Of a DNA stretch of 42,123 nt, positions 25,659 to 34,941 are shown piece by piece. Source of the stretch: Ichthyobacteriaceae bacterium (lineage in GTDB: Bacteria > Bacteroidota > Bacteroidia > Flavobacteriales > JADGDT01). Under the pieces are notes generated by a model, which saw nothing but the letters and a program-made list of their open reading frames with translations, had not been told where the DNA came from and made no database searches. Each line of letters starts with the position of its first letter. Position 1 is the stretch's first letter. Position numbers and translations under genes: made by a program. Location: assembly GCA_023145615.1 (NCBI GenBank), contig JAGLDK010000033.1, positions 1-42,123 of the forward strand, in the 5' to 3' direction.

Positions 25659-28439
25659 TTATAACATTATTTTTTTGTTAATTCTATTATTTTCACCTTC
25701 AATAACTATAACGTAAACACCACTTTTTACGTTGCTATTTAGTATGTATTCGGTATTTTTATTATTGAAGTTACTTTTTGTAATTAAAACTCCTTGCATA
25801 TTGTATATGCTAATTGTTGATACGTTAGCATTTGTTTTTACAATAATTTGGTTGCTTGATTTGTATATAACAGCATCTGAAATTGGGGTATTTGGTTTTT
25901 CAGATAAAGCTGAAGTTTCTTCAAAATGAAGTACAAAACGATTTTCATCATCAGTATTATGATAAAAAGAATAGTTGTTGTTTTTTAAGTTTGTAAAAGT
26001 GTTTTCAACCTTATCTTCTAAAATAATATTTTCGGTAAACGAAACATCTGGCATAGAAAGTTCAACTTCTCCCGAAGCTTCCATATCAACACCAATTTCA
26101 ACACTTGTTGCCACAGCTTCTTGCTGAATTGTTGCATGCTGATTGTCGAGAGTATTAATGAATAAGCCAGGAAAGTTAGCTCCGTTCGACGGCATTTTAT
26201 AAGTGTCGTATTTGTTATCGAAATTTTTAGTTGCATCAGAACGTAAATGATAAAAAACTCTGTCGGTAGCTTCAGAATTAGTAAGCTCAAGCATTAAGTA
26301 ATTTTCTCTAAGTTTTTTTTCATTGTTTTTGCTCAATTTTTTACCACTAGTATTTTGTATGCTAAATTGCTTGTTGTTGTTGTCGTGTATTCTGTATGAA
26401 TTTTTTAAAGTTATGCTTTCCGAAATTTGAGGGTTGCCATCTCCAGCGTTAGAATGATCTAAGAAAACAGAAAAACCTTGCCCAATTGGAATTATTTTAA
26501 TGCTCGTATTTTCGGTACCTCCAGATGGTGCAGCCTCTGGTAATGATGCGTTATAAAACAACCATTGGTTATTATTTCCGTTTTTAATAGTTGCATTTTT
26601 TACGTGTATTGTTGACGATATTTTTGTGTTTACAGGCAAATCAGTATAAACTAAATCCCAATTAATAGCCGATGAATATGGATTTCCAATATGATTCCAA
26701 CCATAATATTCGGTATCTCCGTAATACGTACTTGTAAGGGTAAATGATTTGTCTCCTGAATTAAGAGTTCCGCTAAATGCTATATTATTACCTAAAGCAC
26801 TTGTTGTTTTTACAGTGTAACCTTCCATAGTTTTAGCATTTTCGGATGTTGATGCTACTACCCAAGGGTTACCATTTGCTGTTCTATCTTCGTTGTGGTG
26901 GTAAACTCTACTGCCTCCAAAAGCAGTTAAGTTCGATTGTACGGGTAAAGTAAAATCATACCAAGTATCGTTGTTTTTAAAGTATCTGTTAGCTTTAAAA
27001 TCACCTATTATATTAGCTTGTGTTGTGTTTGTAATTAAACTTGCAGTACGATTTATATCCGATTCTAATTCGGTAGTTCCCGAACCTGAGTATTTATTGT
27101 TTACAGTTAATTTACTATTCGATTCAATATTAATATTTCCATTATTTTCTACATCACCTAAAGTTACACTTATAACATCTTTTATACCACTAGTATTGTT
27201 GTCGTTTCCAATAGTAAATTTAGTACCGTTATAAATTTTAATGTAATTTGTATTTAAAGAGTTACCTGTAACTGGATAATTAGAAAAATAAGCACCTTTA
27301 GGAGTTTTGGTGTTTTCGGTATGATATATAAAAACCTGTTCGTAAGTTAATGCATCTTTAAATTGAGGATCGTAATTGCCAGTTGCAGTATTTACACGTA
27401 CCACATTATTTAATGTACCTGCAATAATACCATCTTTCCAGTTATCTGCTTTGTCGGCATAATAATCATCAATACCGTTATCAATCCACTCGGCAACGCC
27501 TGTACAGTTTGCATTACCAATGTTTGCATTAGTAATATCTGCACCCGATTTAAATGATGCTTTTAAATTGTTACTTGCAAAATTTGTAACTCCATTGCTG
27601 AAGTTATTATCAGGATATGTATTGTTGAATTTGTAGTAAGCCACTAATTCGTTATAGTTTAGTCCTGAAACATTAGAGCCACCAACTAATTTAACTGCTC
27701 CACTATTATTTTCTATTTCATGATCTTTCATTGCTGAAATTTGACTTTCAGTAAGTTCTTTGTTCCAAATTCTTATTTCATCAATTCTGAATCGGGCATT
27801 AAAATCTTCCGTATTTCCTCCTCCAATTATTAAACCAGATAAATTACTTGTAGTTCCATAATTAATAGGTGTATTATCTACCAAACCTGCTGATCGTGTA
27901 GAAACGAGCTTTCCATCTAAAAAGGTTTTGTATCTACTAAATGTAGATCCATAAGTGTAGGTAAAGGCTATATGGTGCCAAGTTGTACCATTAAATATTG
28001 TGCTTAAAGGTAGTTGGTTACCTGTATTATCGGGGTTGTCGGAAGGAGAATAGCTCCATATGTTTTCGAATGCAGCATCTCCGTTAGTGTTTTGTGTATG
28101 TCCACCCACTCCTAAACGTAAACCTGTTGCATCACCCGAAGCTTGGTTTTTAGTAGTACCATTGTTGTAGGTAATTAAATAGCCCATACCTTGGTTAGGT
28201 GTAATATTGTTATCTAAATATCTATTACGTAATATTTCTTCTCCTTCATGTAAATCGTTGAAGTTTGCTTTAATCCAAAATTCTACAGTAATACTACTAG
28301 GGCGGAATGCTGCATCATTTCCAGCATCAATAATATCATCATGTCCATCAAAGTACATGTTGTTTCCAAAAGGTTGTGCAAATGCTAGATTGCATAAGCC
28401 TAATAATAGACTAATGTATGTTAAGCGTTTTTTAATCAT
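25659..28439 (-). CDS. LamG-domain surface protein with T9SS C-terminal sorting domain
   Basis: A 926-residue secreted protein: signal peptide (1-21, ending AFAQ), a LamG/concanavalin-like domain at about 25-235 (FRPSSITVEFWIKANF, WHHIAFTYTYGSTFSRYKTFLDGKLVSTR, FRIDEIRIWNKELTESQISAM), a long beta-rich, Asn/Thr-rich middle, and a C-terminal T9SS type A sorting domain (about 850-926) ending KSGVYVIVIEGENNRINKKIML. LamG domains usually bind carbohydrate. The C-terminal domain directs export by the gliding-linked type IX system and release or anchoring at the surface. It is the first gene of a two-gene unit with the PID-CTERM-like protein. Confidence 0.9.
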   Translation of the reverse strand: MIKKRLTYISLLLGLCNLAFAQPFGNNMYFDGHDDIIDAGNDAAFRPSSITVEFWIKANFNDLHEGEEILRNRYLDNNITPNQGMGYLITYNNGTTKNQASGDATGLRLGVGGHTQNTNGDAAFENIWSYSPSDNPDNTGNQLPLSTIFNGTTWHHIAFTYTYGSTFSRYKTFLDGKLVSTRSAGLVDNTPINYGTTSNLSGLIIGGGNTEDFNARFRIDEIRIWNKELTESQISAMKDHEIENNSGAVKLVGGSNVSGLNYNELVAYYKFNNTYPDNNFSNGVTNFASNNLKASFKSGADITNANIGNANCTGVAEWIDNGIDDYYADKADNWKDGIIAGTLNNVVRVNTATGNYDPQFKDALTYEQVFIYHTENTKTPKGAYFSNYPVTGNSLNTNYIKIYNGTKFTIGNDNNTSGIKDVISVTLGDVENNGNINIESNSKLTVNNKYSGSGTTELESDINRTASLITNTTQANIIGDFKANRYFKNNDTWYDFTLPVQSNLTAFGGSRVYHHNEDRTANGNPWVVASTSENAKTMEGYTVKTTSALGNNIAFSGTLNSGDKSFTLTSTYYGDTEYYGWNHIGNPYSSAINWDLVYTDLPVNTKISSTIHVKNATIKNGNNNQWLFYNASLPEAAPSGGTENTSIKIIPIGQGFSVFLDHSNAGDGNPQISESITLKNSYRIHDNNNKQFSIQNTSGKKLSKNNEKKLRENYLMLELTNSEATDRVFYHLRSDATKNFDNKYDTYKMPSNGANFPGLFINTLDNQHATIQQEAVATSVEIGVDMEASGEVELSMPDVSFTENIILEDKVENTFTNLKNNNYSFYHNTDDENRFVLHFEETSALSEKPNTPISDAVIYKSSNQIIVKTNANVSTISIYNMQGVLITKSNFNNKNTEYILNSNVKSGVYVIVIEGENNRINKKIML

Positions 28440-28774
28440 TGGTTGTTGCTTTAGAGTTTAATCATTGTGCAATAAATTTAAATGATATTTTTTTTTCTGA
28501 TGCTTATTTAATATGTTTTATGATAAATGTAAATGTAATTTATAATGTTTGTATGTGTTTGATTAGTAGTGTTGTATGGTGTGTATTTAAATTTATTAGT
28601 AGATGTAGTTATTTAGTAGTTATTCTTAGTGCTAAAAAGTAGGTTATTGATTACATGTAAAGTATAAGTATCTGTTTTTTATTTGTATAGCAATAGCTTT
28701 TTATTAGTTTTTAAGCAAAAAAAAGCACCCTAAGAAAACTTAGAGTGCTTTTAAAATATTGTTGAATATATTGA
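28440..28774. other. Intergenic region upstream of the LamG gene
   Basis: 335 A/T-rich bases. Apart from the rplY terminator at 28721-28752 I see only short T-runs, and no supported promoter or gene. An open frame of 67 codons here is cysteine- and valine-rich without a plausible domain, and I treat it as chance. Confidence 0.4.
28721..28752 (-). terminator. Rho-independent terminator of rplY
   Basis: AAAAGCACCCTAAG (28721-28734) pairs with CTTAGAGTGCTTTT (28739-28752) with one mismatch. The A-run on its left becomes a T-run on the minus strand, so it serves the prs-rplY unit. Confidence 0.8.
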
Positions 28775-29353
28775 TTATTCAGCTTCTTCTTCGTCAGTTT
28801 TAGTTGCGTTACGCGACATTTTAACCTGAGCAATAACAGTGTTTTCTGGGTGAAGAAATTCGAAGTTGTTAGCTTCTAAAGAAGTGATAAATAATTTACC
28901 ACCAATTTTAACTTCTGTAATGTCAGCTTCAATTGAATCTGGTAAGTTAGCTGGAAGAGCTTTAACTTTAAGTTTACGGTAGTTATGACGTAAGTTACCT
29001 CCTTGCATAACACCTTTCGAACTTCCTACTAATTTTACAGGAATCTCCATTATAACAGGCTTGTCTCCCGACAACTGATATAAATCGATGTGTAAAATTT
29101 TGTCAGTTACTGGGTGAAACTGAATATCTTGAAGAATTGTAAGCTTTGGCTCTTGTCCTTCAATTTCAACAGTTGCAGTAACTGCATCTCCAGTGTAAAC
29201 TATACCTTTAAAAGATTTAGCTGGTGCAGAAAAGTGAATTGTGTTTTCTCCTCCATAAATAACACAAGGTACCTGTTCAGCATTACGTAAAGCCTTAGTT
29301 GCTTTTTTACCCACGCTTTCTCTTACCTGGCCTTTGATTGTTATCGATTTCAT
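28775..29353 (-). CDS. rplY: Ribosomal protein bL25 (CTC form)
   Basis: A 192-residue bL25 of the long, two-domain type: an N-terminal 5S-rRNA-binding beta barrel (about 1-95: [41 protein letters not shown]) followed by the TL5/CTC C-terminal beta domain (about 96-180: [31 protein letters not shown]) and a short acidic tail. It binds 5S rRNA in the large subunit. It lies 151 bases downstream of prs on the same strand, a widely conserved gene order, but pth is not present next to it in this window. Confidence 0.96.
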   Translation of the reverse strand: MKSITIKGQVRESVGKKATKALRNAEQVPCVIYGGENTIHFSAPAKSFKGIVYTGDAVTATVEIEGQEPKLTILQDIQFHPVTDKILHIDLYQLSGDKPVIMEIPVKLVGSSKGVMQGGNLRHNYRKLKVKALPANLPDSIEADITEVKIGGKLFITSLEANNFEFLHPENTVIAQVKMSRNATKTDEEEAE

Positions 29354-29504
29354 TATACGAAATTTTATATTAATTATTAAATACTTACTTGTTTAAAGTG
29401 GCTCATTTTTTTTGATAGTTAGTTTAATAACTACTAAAAAAGATATTTTTAAGCCTTTTGTTTTTGCAAATAATCATAAAACATGAATTTTTACAAAAAA
29501 ACTA

Positions 29505-30452
29505 CTACATTATAAATGTAGAACTGATTGATTCGTGTTGGTGTACACGTTTCATAACATCAGCAAATAAAGGTGCGCAAGATATTACTTTTATTTTAGA
29601 ATTCTCTTCTTTTAAAGGAATAGAATCTGAAACAATTAATTCTTCTAATTCAGAGTTCTTAATTCTTTCGTGTGCAGGACCCGAAAGAATAGGGTGAGTA
29701 ATCATGGCACGAACACTTAAAGCTCCTTTTTGCATCATCATTTCGGCAGCTTTTACAATAGTTCCACCTGTATCTATCATATCGTCAACTAAAACAACAT
29801 TTTTACCGGCAACATCTCCAATAACCTCCATTTTATCAATAATGTTGGCTTTTTTACGTTGTTTGTAGCAAATTACTACCTCCGATCCCATTGCTTTTGC
29901 GTATGAATGAGCTCTTTTAGAACCTCCCATATCTGGCGATGCAATAGTTAAATTATCAAGTTTTAAACCTTGTAGGTGAGGTAAGAATATTGTTGAAGCA
30001 AACAGGTGATCAACCGGAATTTCGAAAAATCCTTGAATTTGATCGGCGTGTAAGTCCATTGTCATTACTCTTGTAGCACCAGCAGCAATTAATAAATTAG
30101 CTACCATTTTTGCTCCAATCGGAACTCTTGGTTTGTCTTTTCTGTCCTGACGTGCCCATCCAAAATATGGCATTACAACAGTAATGTTTTTAGCTGAAGC
30201 TCTTTTAGATGCGTCAATTAATAAAAGCAACTCCATCAAATTATCTGATGGGGGATTAGTAGAGCCAATTAAGAAAACTCTTCTACCACGTACCGATTCT
30301 TCTAGCGAAGGTTGGAATTCTCCATCACTAAATTCAGAAATAATAACATTTCCTAATTCTTTTCCGTAGTTTTTAGCTATTTCCTTAGCAAGTTTCATTC
30401 CACCTCTAGTGGCGAATAACTTAGGTTGCGACTCAACAGACTGTGCAGACAT
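29505..30452 (-). CDS. prs: Ribose-phosphate pyrophosphokinase
   Basis: A 315-residue cytoplasmic enzyme making phosphoribosyl pyrophosphate from ribose-5-phosphate and ATP for nucleotide, histidine and NAD synthesis. Diagnostic segments: FSDGEFQPSLEESVRGRRVFLI near 40, PYFGWARQDRKDKPR near 95, the divalent-cation site DLHADQIQGFF near 132, SPDMGGSKRA, and the PRPP-binding loop VVLVDDMIDTGGTI near 218. Length and start (ATG 30452) are typical of class I enzymes. Confidence 0.98.
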   Translation of the reverse strand: MSAQSVESQPKLFATRGGMKLAKEIAKNYGKELGNVIISEFSDGEFQPSLEESVRGRRVFLIGSTNPPSDNLMELLLLIDASKRASAKNITVVMPYFGWARQDRKDKPRVPIGAKMVANLLIAAGATRVMTMDLHADQIQGFFEIPVDHLFASTIFLPHLQGLKLDNLTIASPDMGGSKRAHSYAKAMGSEVVICYKQRKKANIIDKMEVIGDVAGKNVVLVDDMIDTGGTIVKAAEMMMQKGALSVRAMITHPILSGPAHERIKNSELEELIVSDSIPLKEENSKIKVISCAPLFADVMKRVHQHESISSTFIM

Positions 30453-30537
30453 CTTTATATTTATTAAAATGGTTTGTTTCTAAACTTAAAAATAATTCTC
30501 GTTATAATTAAATATAACGATTTTAAAAATGAGTTTG

Positions 30538-30545
30538 CAAAGGTA
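30538..30545 (-). promoter_or_regulatory. Possible -7 element of prs
   Basis: The minus strand reads TACCTTTG (TAnnTTTG), about 85 bases before the prs start. The expected -33 position reads only a TTTA-like sequence. Confidence 0.35.
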
Positions 30546-30746
30546 ACTTTCTTTTTAGTTTAAAAAAATATTAAATACATAGTTAATTACTTATGTTATA
30601 GGTTGTTATAGATTATGTTTCTATATATTCGATTAACTACTGTGTATTGCCTATTTTTATTACCTTTCTGAATAATAATAGTGCAAAAAACTTATACATT
30701 TTTTACCTTGTTTTGTTGCTGATTATCAATAGTTAACATAAAAAAT

Positions 30747-33700
30747 ATGCTTGAAAAATCTCTTCCCGATTTAAATACGTATCATTTTGGAGAAGTTGCG
30801 TTTAAAAAATTAATGCAAACCCGAATTTACAAAGTACTAATTGTTTGCTCTAATTACGACTATTATTTACTTGAGCAAGATGGCCGAATTGATGAACAAA
30901 TTTTTAACGAGTACGTTGATTTAAATCTTCGTTATCCGCCTAGCTTCCTTCATGCAAATACCGGAAAAAGTGCAATATCAATACTTAAAAAAGATAATAT
31001 TGATTTGGTTATTACTTGGCTCGATGCCGGAAATAATCATTCGTTTGAGGCGGCTGCAATTATAAAAGGTAAGTTCCCGAATATTCCTTTGGCTGCTTTA
31101 ACTCATTATTCAAACGAGTTAAGAGATAGATTAGATACTGAGGATACAAGTGCAATTGATTATGTTTTTCATTGGAGTGGTAATGTTGATATTTTTTTGG
31201 CAATTATAAAACTTACTGAAGATTCAATGAATGCCGAAACTGATATTAACGAAATTGGTGTGCAGGCTATTTTGTTGGTTGAGGATTCTTTGCGTTTTTA
31301 TTCTAATTATCTGCCTAGTATTTATAAGATGATTATGAAGCAAACCCGTTCGTTTATGGTTGAGGGTTTAAACGAACACCGCACAATGATATTAATGCGT
31401 GGAAGACCCAAAATACTTTTGGCCACTAATTACGAGCAGGGTGTTGAGTTGTTTGAAAAGTATAAACACAATTTGCTTGGTGTAATATCCGATGTTAGTT
31501 ATTTTAAAGATGGAGTAAAAGATTCGAAAGCAGGTTTTAAATTTGCCGACCATGTACGTAAAGAAAATAAATACTTTCCTTTTTTGCTTCAATCATCAGA
31601 AAAGAAAAATGGATTAATTGCCAAAGAGTATGGTATTGAATTTTTGCACAAACACTCCGAGCATTTAAAAATAGAACTTAAGCGTTTTATAGTTAAAGAT
31701 TTTTCTTTTGGTAAGTTCGAATTTTGGAATCCAACAACTAAAAAAATTATTGAAAGAGCTAGTAATTTAAAAGGACTTCAGAAAATGATTTCAGTTGTTC
31801 CTATGGAATCGTTGGTTTATCATGTTAAGCGTAATCATTTTTCAAAATGGCTAAAATCGAGGGCTTTATTTCCTATTGCCAATTTATTTAGTCAGTTGTC
31901 GTATGAGGATTTCGATAACGAACATGATGCTAATAATGTTAGAGCCTTTTTGGTAAATGCCATAAAATCGTGCAGAATATTCAGAGCTCGTGGAGTTATT
32001 GCCAAATTTAATAAAGATCAATACGACGAGTATCTTGGGTTTTCGAGAATTGGAGAAGGTGCTTTAGGAGGAAAAGGTAGAGGTTTGGCTTTTATTGATA
32101 ACTTTTTAAAACGTCATAAAATATTCGATAAATACGAAGGAGTTTCTATTTCAATACCTCGTACTGTGGTTTTAAGTACCGAGGTTTATGATGACTTTAT
32201 GGAGCTAAACAATTTGTACGATTACGCATATAGCGATGATTTTTCGGATGAAGAAATGTTAAATAAATTTGTTTCAGCTGAATTTCCGCAATGGGTTTTA
32301 GAAGATTTAAAAGCATTTTTAAAATATTCTGATCGTCCGTTGGCAGTACGTTCATCTTCAGTTTTAGAAGATTCTCATTATCAGCCTTTTGCTGGAGTTT
32401 TTGCAACTTACATGATTCCGAATGTAGAAAACGATGAAGAAAAAATGCTTGATATGGTTTGTAAAGCAGCTAAATCGGTTATTGCTTCGGCATTTTATAA
32501 AGATAGTAAAACATATATTAAAGCAACATCTCATAGATTAGATGAGGGTAAAATGGCTGTAATTTTGCAGGAAGTTACAGGTAAACAGTACGATGATGTT
32601 TATTATCCAAATTTATCGGGAGTTGCACGATCAATTAATTTTTATCCTATTGGAGGAGAAAAAGCCAAAGAAGGAATTGCAAATATAGCAATGGGATTAG
32701 GAGAGATTATTGTTGGTGGAGGAAATACAATTAGGTTTTCGCCATATCATCCTAAAAAAGTATTGCAATTAAGTTCTCCCGAATCGGCACAACGTCAATC
32801 TCAAAAGCATTTTTATGCGCTCGATTTAAATCCTGATAGTTATAAACAATCAGTATCGGAGTCTGTAAATAAAAAACGCATCAGACTAAAAAAAGCCGAA
32901 AAACATGGGTCGTTAAAATTTGTAGCATCAACCTACGATTTGCAAAATAACATGATTCGTCCGGGGGTGAATTATGATGGTTTGCGTGTTATTACTTTCG
33001 ATAATATTTTAAAATACAATCAGTTTCCGCTTTCCGATATTTTAAAAGATTTGCTGAGAATTGGGCAAAGAGAAATGCGTAATCCAATTGAAATTGAGTT
33101 TGCCGTTAATTTAGATGTGCCGAAAGGAAAAAATAAAGTGTTTAGTTTTTTGCAAATCAGACCAATTGTAGAAAGTAACGATGTAACAAATATTATACCT
33201 GACAATTTAAAAGAAGATGATTGTATTGTTTATTCCGAATCGGCATTAGGAAACGGAAAATACGATAACATAAAAGATTTTGTGTATGTAAAACCCGAAT
33301 CGTTTAATTCGGCAGAAACCCGAAACATTGCAGATGCTGTTGATAATATCAATAAAAAGTTTACGGAAGAAGGTAATAAGTATATACTAGTAGGTCCCGG
33401 ACGATGGGGGTCGAGCGATCCTTGGTTGGGAGTGCCTGTAAGTTGGGCTAATATTTCGGCAGCAAAAATTATTGTAGAATCGGGGTTAAACGATTTCAGA
33501 ATTGATCCAAGTCAGGGTACGCACTTCTTTCAAAACCTAACATCGTTTAAAGTTGGATATTTAACCATAAATCCGTTTATAAAAGATGGTATTTACGATA
33601 TTGATTATTTAAATAATCAACCAGCAGTTTACGAAGATGAATATATACGACATGTTAAATTTAAACAACCGCTAACCATTATAATTGAAGGACGTGCCAA

Positions 33701-33779
33701 TAAAGCAATGATTTTAAAAGAAGGAGTACAGGTTGTAAAAGATGTTGAAGACGAAAATAATGAAGAAGTATTTATGTAG
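30747..33779 (+). CDS. Receiver-like + PEP-synthase ATP-grasp fusion protein
   Basis: A 1010-residue cytoplasmic protein. Residues 28-165 look like a degenerate response-regulator receiver. Residues 173-310 look like a second, better-kept receiver, with acidic pair E179-D180 (LLVEDS), candidate phosphoacceptor D249 (GVISDVSY), LLQSSEKKN and K302. From about 430 it has the PEP/pyruvate-dikinase ATP-binding domain: GEGALGGKGRGLAFIDNF and PLAVRSSSVLEDSHYQPFAGVFATY (531-555), then ILQEVTGK. The C-terminal part carries LVGPGRWGSSDPWLGVPVSWANIS but neither the swivelling phospho-histidine domain (GG-x-TSHAA) nor a PEP barrel, so it cannot be an ordinary PEP synthase. An ATP-dependent regulatory or ligase role is an inference. 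It stands alone. Confidence 0.8.
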   Translation: MLEKSLPDLNTYHFGEVAFKKLMQTRIYKVLIVCSNYDYYLLEQDGRIDEQIFNEYVDLNLRYPPSFLHANTGKSAISILKKDNIDLVITWLDAGNNHSFEAAAIIKGKFPNIPLAALTHYSNELRDRLDTEDTSAIDYVFHWSGNVDIFLAIIKLTEDSMNAETDINEIGVQAILLVEDSLRFYSNYLPSIYKMIMKQTRSFMVEGLNEHRTMILMRGRPKILLATNYEQGVELFEKYKHNLLGVISDVSYFKDGVKDSKAGFKFADHVRKENKYFPFLLQSSEKKNGLIAKEYGIEFLHKHSEHLKIELKRFIVKDFSFGKFEFWNPTTKKIIERASNLKGLQKMISVVPMESLVYHVKRNHFSKWLKSRALFPIANLFSQLSYEDFDNEHDANNVRAFLVNAIKSCRIFRARGVIAKFNKDQYDEYLGFSRIGEGALGGKGRGLAFIDNFLKRHKIFDKYEGVSISIPRTVVLSTEVYDDFMELNNLYDYAYSDDFSDEEMLNKFVSAEFPQWVLEDLKAFLKYSDRPLAVRSSSVLEDSHYQPFAGVFATYMIPNVENDEEKMLDMVCKAAKSVIASAFYKDSKTYIKATSHRLDEGKMAVILQEVTGKQYDDVYYPNLSGVARSINFYPIGGEKAKEGIANIAMGLGEIIVGGGNTIRFSPYHPKKVLQLSSPESAQRQSQKHFYALDLNPDSYKQSVSESVNKKRIRLKKAEKHGSLKFVASTYDLQNNMIRPGVNYDGLRVITFDNILKYNQFPLSDILKDLLRIGQREMRNPIEIEFAVNLDVPKGKNKVFSFLQIRPIVESNDVTNIIPDNLKEDDCIVYSESALGNGKYDNIKDFVYVKPESFNSAETRNIADAVDNINKKFTEEGNKYILVGPGRWGSSDPWLGVPVSWANISAAKIIVESGLNDFRIDPSQGTHFFQNLTSFKVGYLTINPFIKDGIYDIDYLNNQPAVYEDEYIRHVKFKQPLTIIIEGRANKAMILKEGVQVVKDVEDENNEEVFM

Positions 33780-33891
33780 TTACCTTGTTTGGTAGTTAAA
33801 AAAGTCCGTATCTTTTTTATAGGAAAAATACTACTATCTGTTTTCTTTTTCTTACTCAGTGTTTTTTTAACTAACTATACCATATGATATT

Positions 33892-34635
33892 ATGAATTTT
33901 ATTACTAAGAGTTTTACATTTGTAATGATTGTAGCAATTTTTTTAACAAGTTGTAATCAGTCTAAAGATTATTTTACTGAAGGGTTTAAATTAATTAATT
34001 CAACTCAGTTTAAAAAAGCATTAATAGTTTTTAATGATGGACTAAATACAGCTAATGTAAATGCTGCAGATATGCATTATGGTAAAGCGGTTTGTAATTT
34101 TTATTTAAAAAATTATAATTTATCGAGTAAAGAATTAGAAGAAGTTATAAATGTAGACGATAAGTATGCTAATGCTTATTGGTTGTTAGGTAGAATATAT
34201 TCTTTAGAAGGTAATGTGCATAATGCTTTGTTAAACTTTGATAATGCTTTAGATATTTCAGAAAATTCGGACTTATTATCAACCAGAGGTTGGGAGTTGA
34301 TGATGAACGGAGATTACGAAATGGCATTAATGGATTTAAATAAATCGATAAGGTTACAACCTAATAATGCATACGCTTATAGTAACAGAGGCTGGGTTAA
34401 AGTAAAACTTGGAAATTTAATTGAAGCTAAAAAGGATTTAGATAAATCGATTGAGCTTAACGCCGAAAATGCTTATGCATATAAGCATATGGCAATGTTG
34501 TATGTTGTAAAAGACGATACATTAAAAGCTTGTGAGTATTTGTTTAAAACTAAAAGAAAAGGAGGAGCATTGTTAGAAAAAGAATTTGTAGATGGTTTAA
34601 GTACAGACGATTTTATTGACAAATATTGTAATTAA
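33892..34635 (+). CDS. TPR-repeat lipoprotein
   Basis: A 247-residue exported protein: signal peptide with lipobox IFLTSC (Cys21), then about five tetratricopeptide repeats, for example YFTEGFKLINSTQFKKAL, YANAYWLLGRIYSLEG, LLSTRGWELMMNGDYEMALM, NAYAYSNRGWVKVKLGN and NAYAYKHMAMLYVVKDD, each with the Gly/Ala/Tyr spacing of TPR helices. Such proteins act as scaffolds at the envelope; the partner is unknown. It has no operon neighbour: a terminator follows it at 34664-34716. Confidence 0.88.
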   Translation: MNFITKSFTFVMIVAIFLTSCNQSKDYFTEGFKLINSTQFKKALIVFNDGLNTANVNAADMHYGKAVCNFYLKNYNLSSKELEEVINVDDKYANAYWLLGRIYSLEGNVHNALLNFDNALDISENSDLLSTRGWELMMNGDYEMALMDLNKSIRLQPNNAYAYSNRGWVKVKLGNLIEAKKDLDKSIELNAENAYAYKHMAMLYVVKDDTLKACEYLFKTKRKGGALLEKEFVDGLSTDDFIDKYCN

Positions 34636-34663
34636 TATTTTTTAATTTTTAAAATATTGTTTT

Positions 34664-34720
34664 AACCAAAGGCAATTACATAGTGTAATTAACACACTAT
34701 GTAATTGCCTTTGGTTTTTT
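34664..34720 (+). terminator. Terminator with perfect 23-bp stem
   Basis: Arms at 34664-34686 and 34694-34716 are perfectly complementary around a 7-base loop, with TTTT following. The stem (CAAAGGCAATTACATAGTGT in the left arm) is unusually long. It ends the TPR lipoprotein unit. Confidence 0.85.
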
Positions 34721-34853
34721 GTATAGGTATTATTATTGAGTTATTTATTATAGTTTGTTGTTATGTTTATACTGATAATAATCATGTATATTCGGTGTAA
34801 AAATTACTTCATGAAAATATTGTGGATTAAATTATTCATGTAAATTCGCTTAG

Positions 34854-34881
34854 TTTTATTGCAGTAATTACTGCAATAAAA
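34854..34881. promoter_or_regulatory. Perfect 28-bp palindrome upstream of gdhA
   Basis: TTTTATTGCAGTAA is followed immediately by its exact reverse complement, with no spacer, 60 bases before the gdhA ATG. A zero-loop dyad with a TTGCAGTAATTACTGCAA core is better explained as the binding site of a dimeric regulator than as an RNA hairpin. The regulator is unknown. Confidence 0.65.
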
Positions 34882-34941
34882 ATTACACAAAAAAATAAAT
34901 AAAACAACAACCAACGTAGCTATAAAAAAAAATATACTATT

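Larger units (their letters stand above)
34636..34941. other. Intergenic region between the TPR lipoprotein and gdhA
   Basis: 306 bases holding the terminator at 34664-34720 and the 28-bp palindrome at 34854-34881. Between them (34721-34853) I see no gene or clear promoter. Confidence 0.5.

Noticed and set aside
28439-28642. 67-codon open frame in the LamG upstream region
   Set aside because: Cysteine/valine-rich without a recognisable domain, in AT-rich intergenic DNA; likely chance.
34664-34716. 23-bp inverted repeat as a mobile-element end
   Set aside because: It is followed by a T-run directly after a gene, so a terminator explains it.
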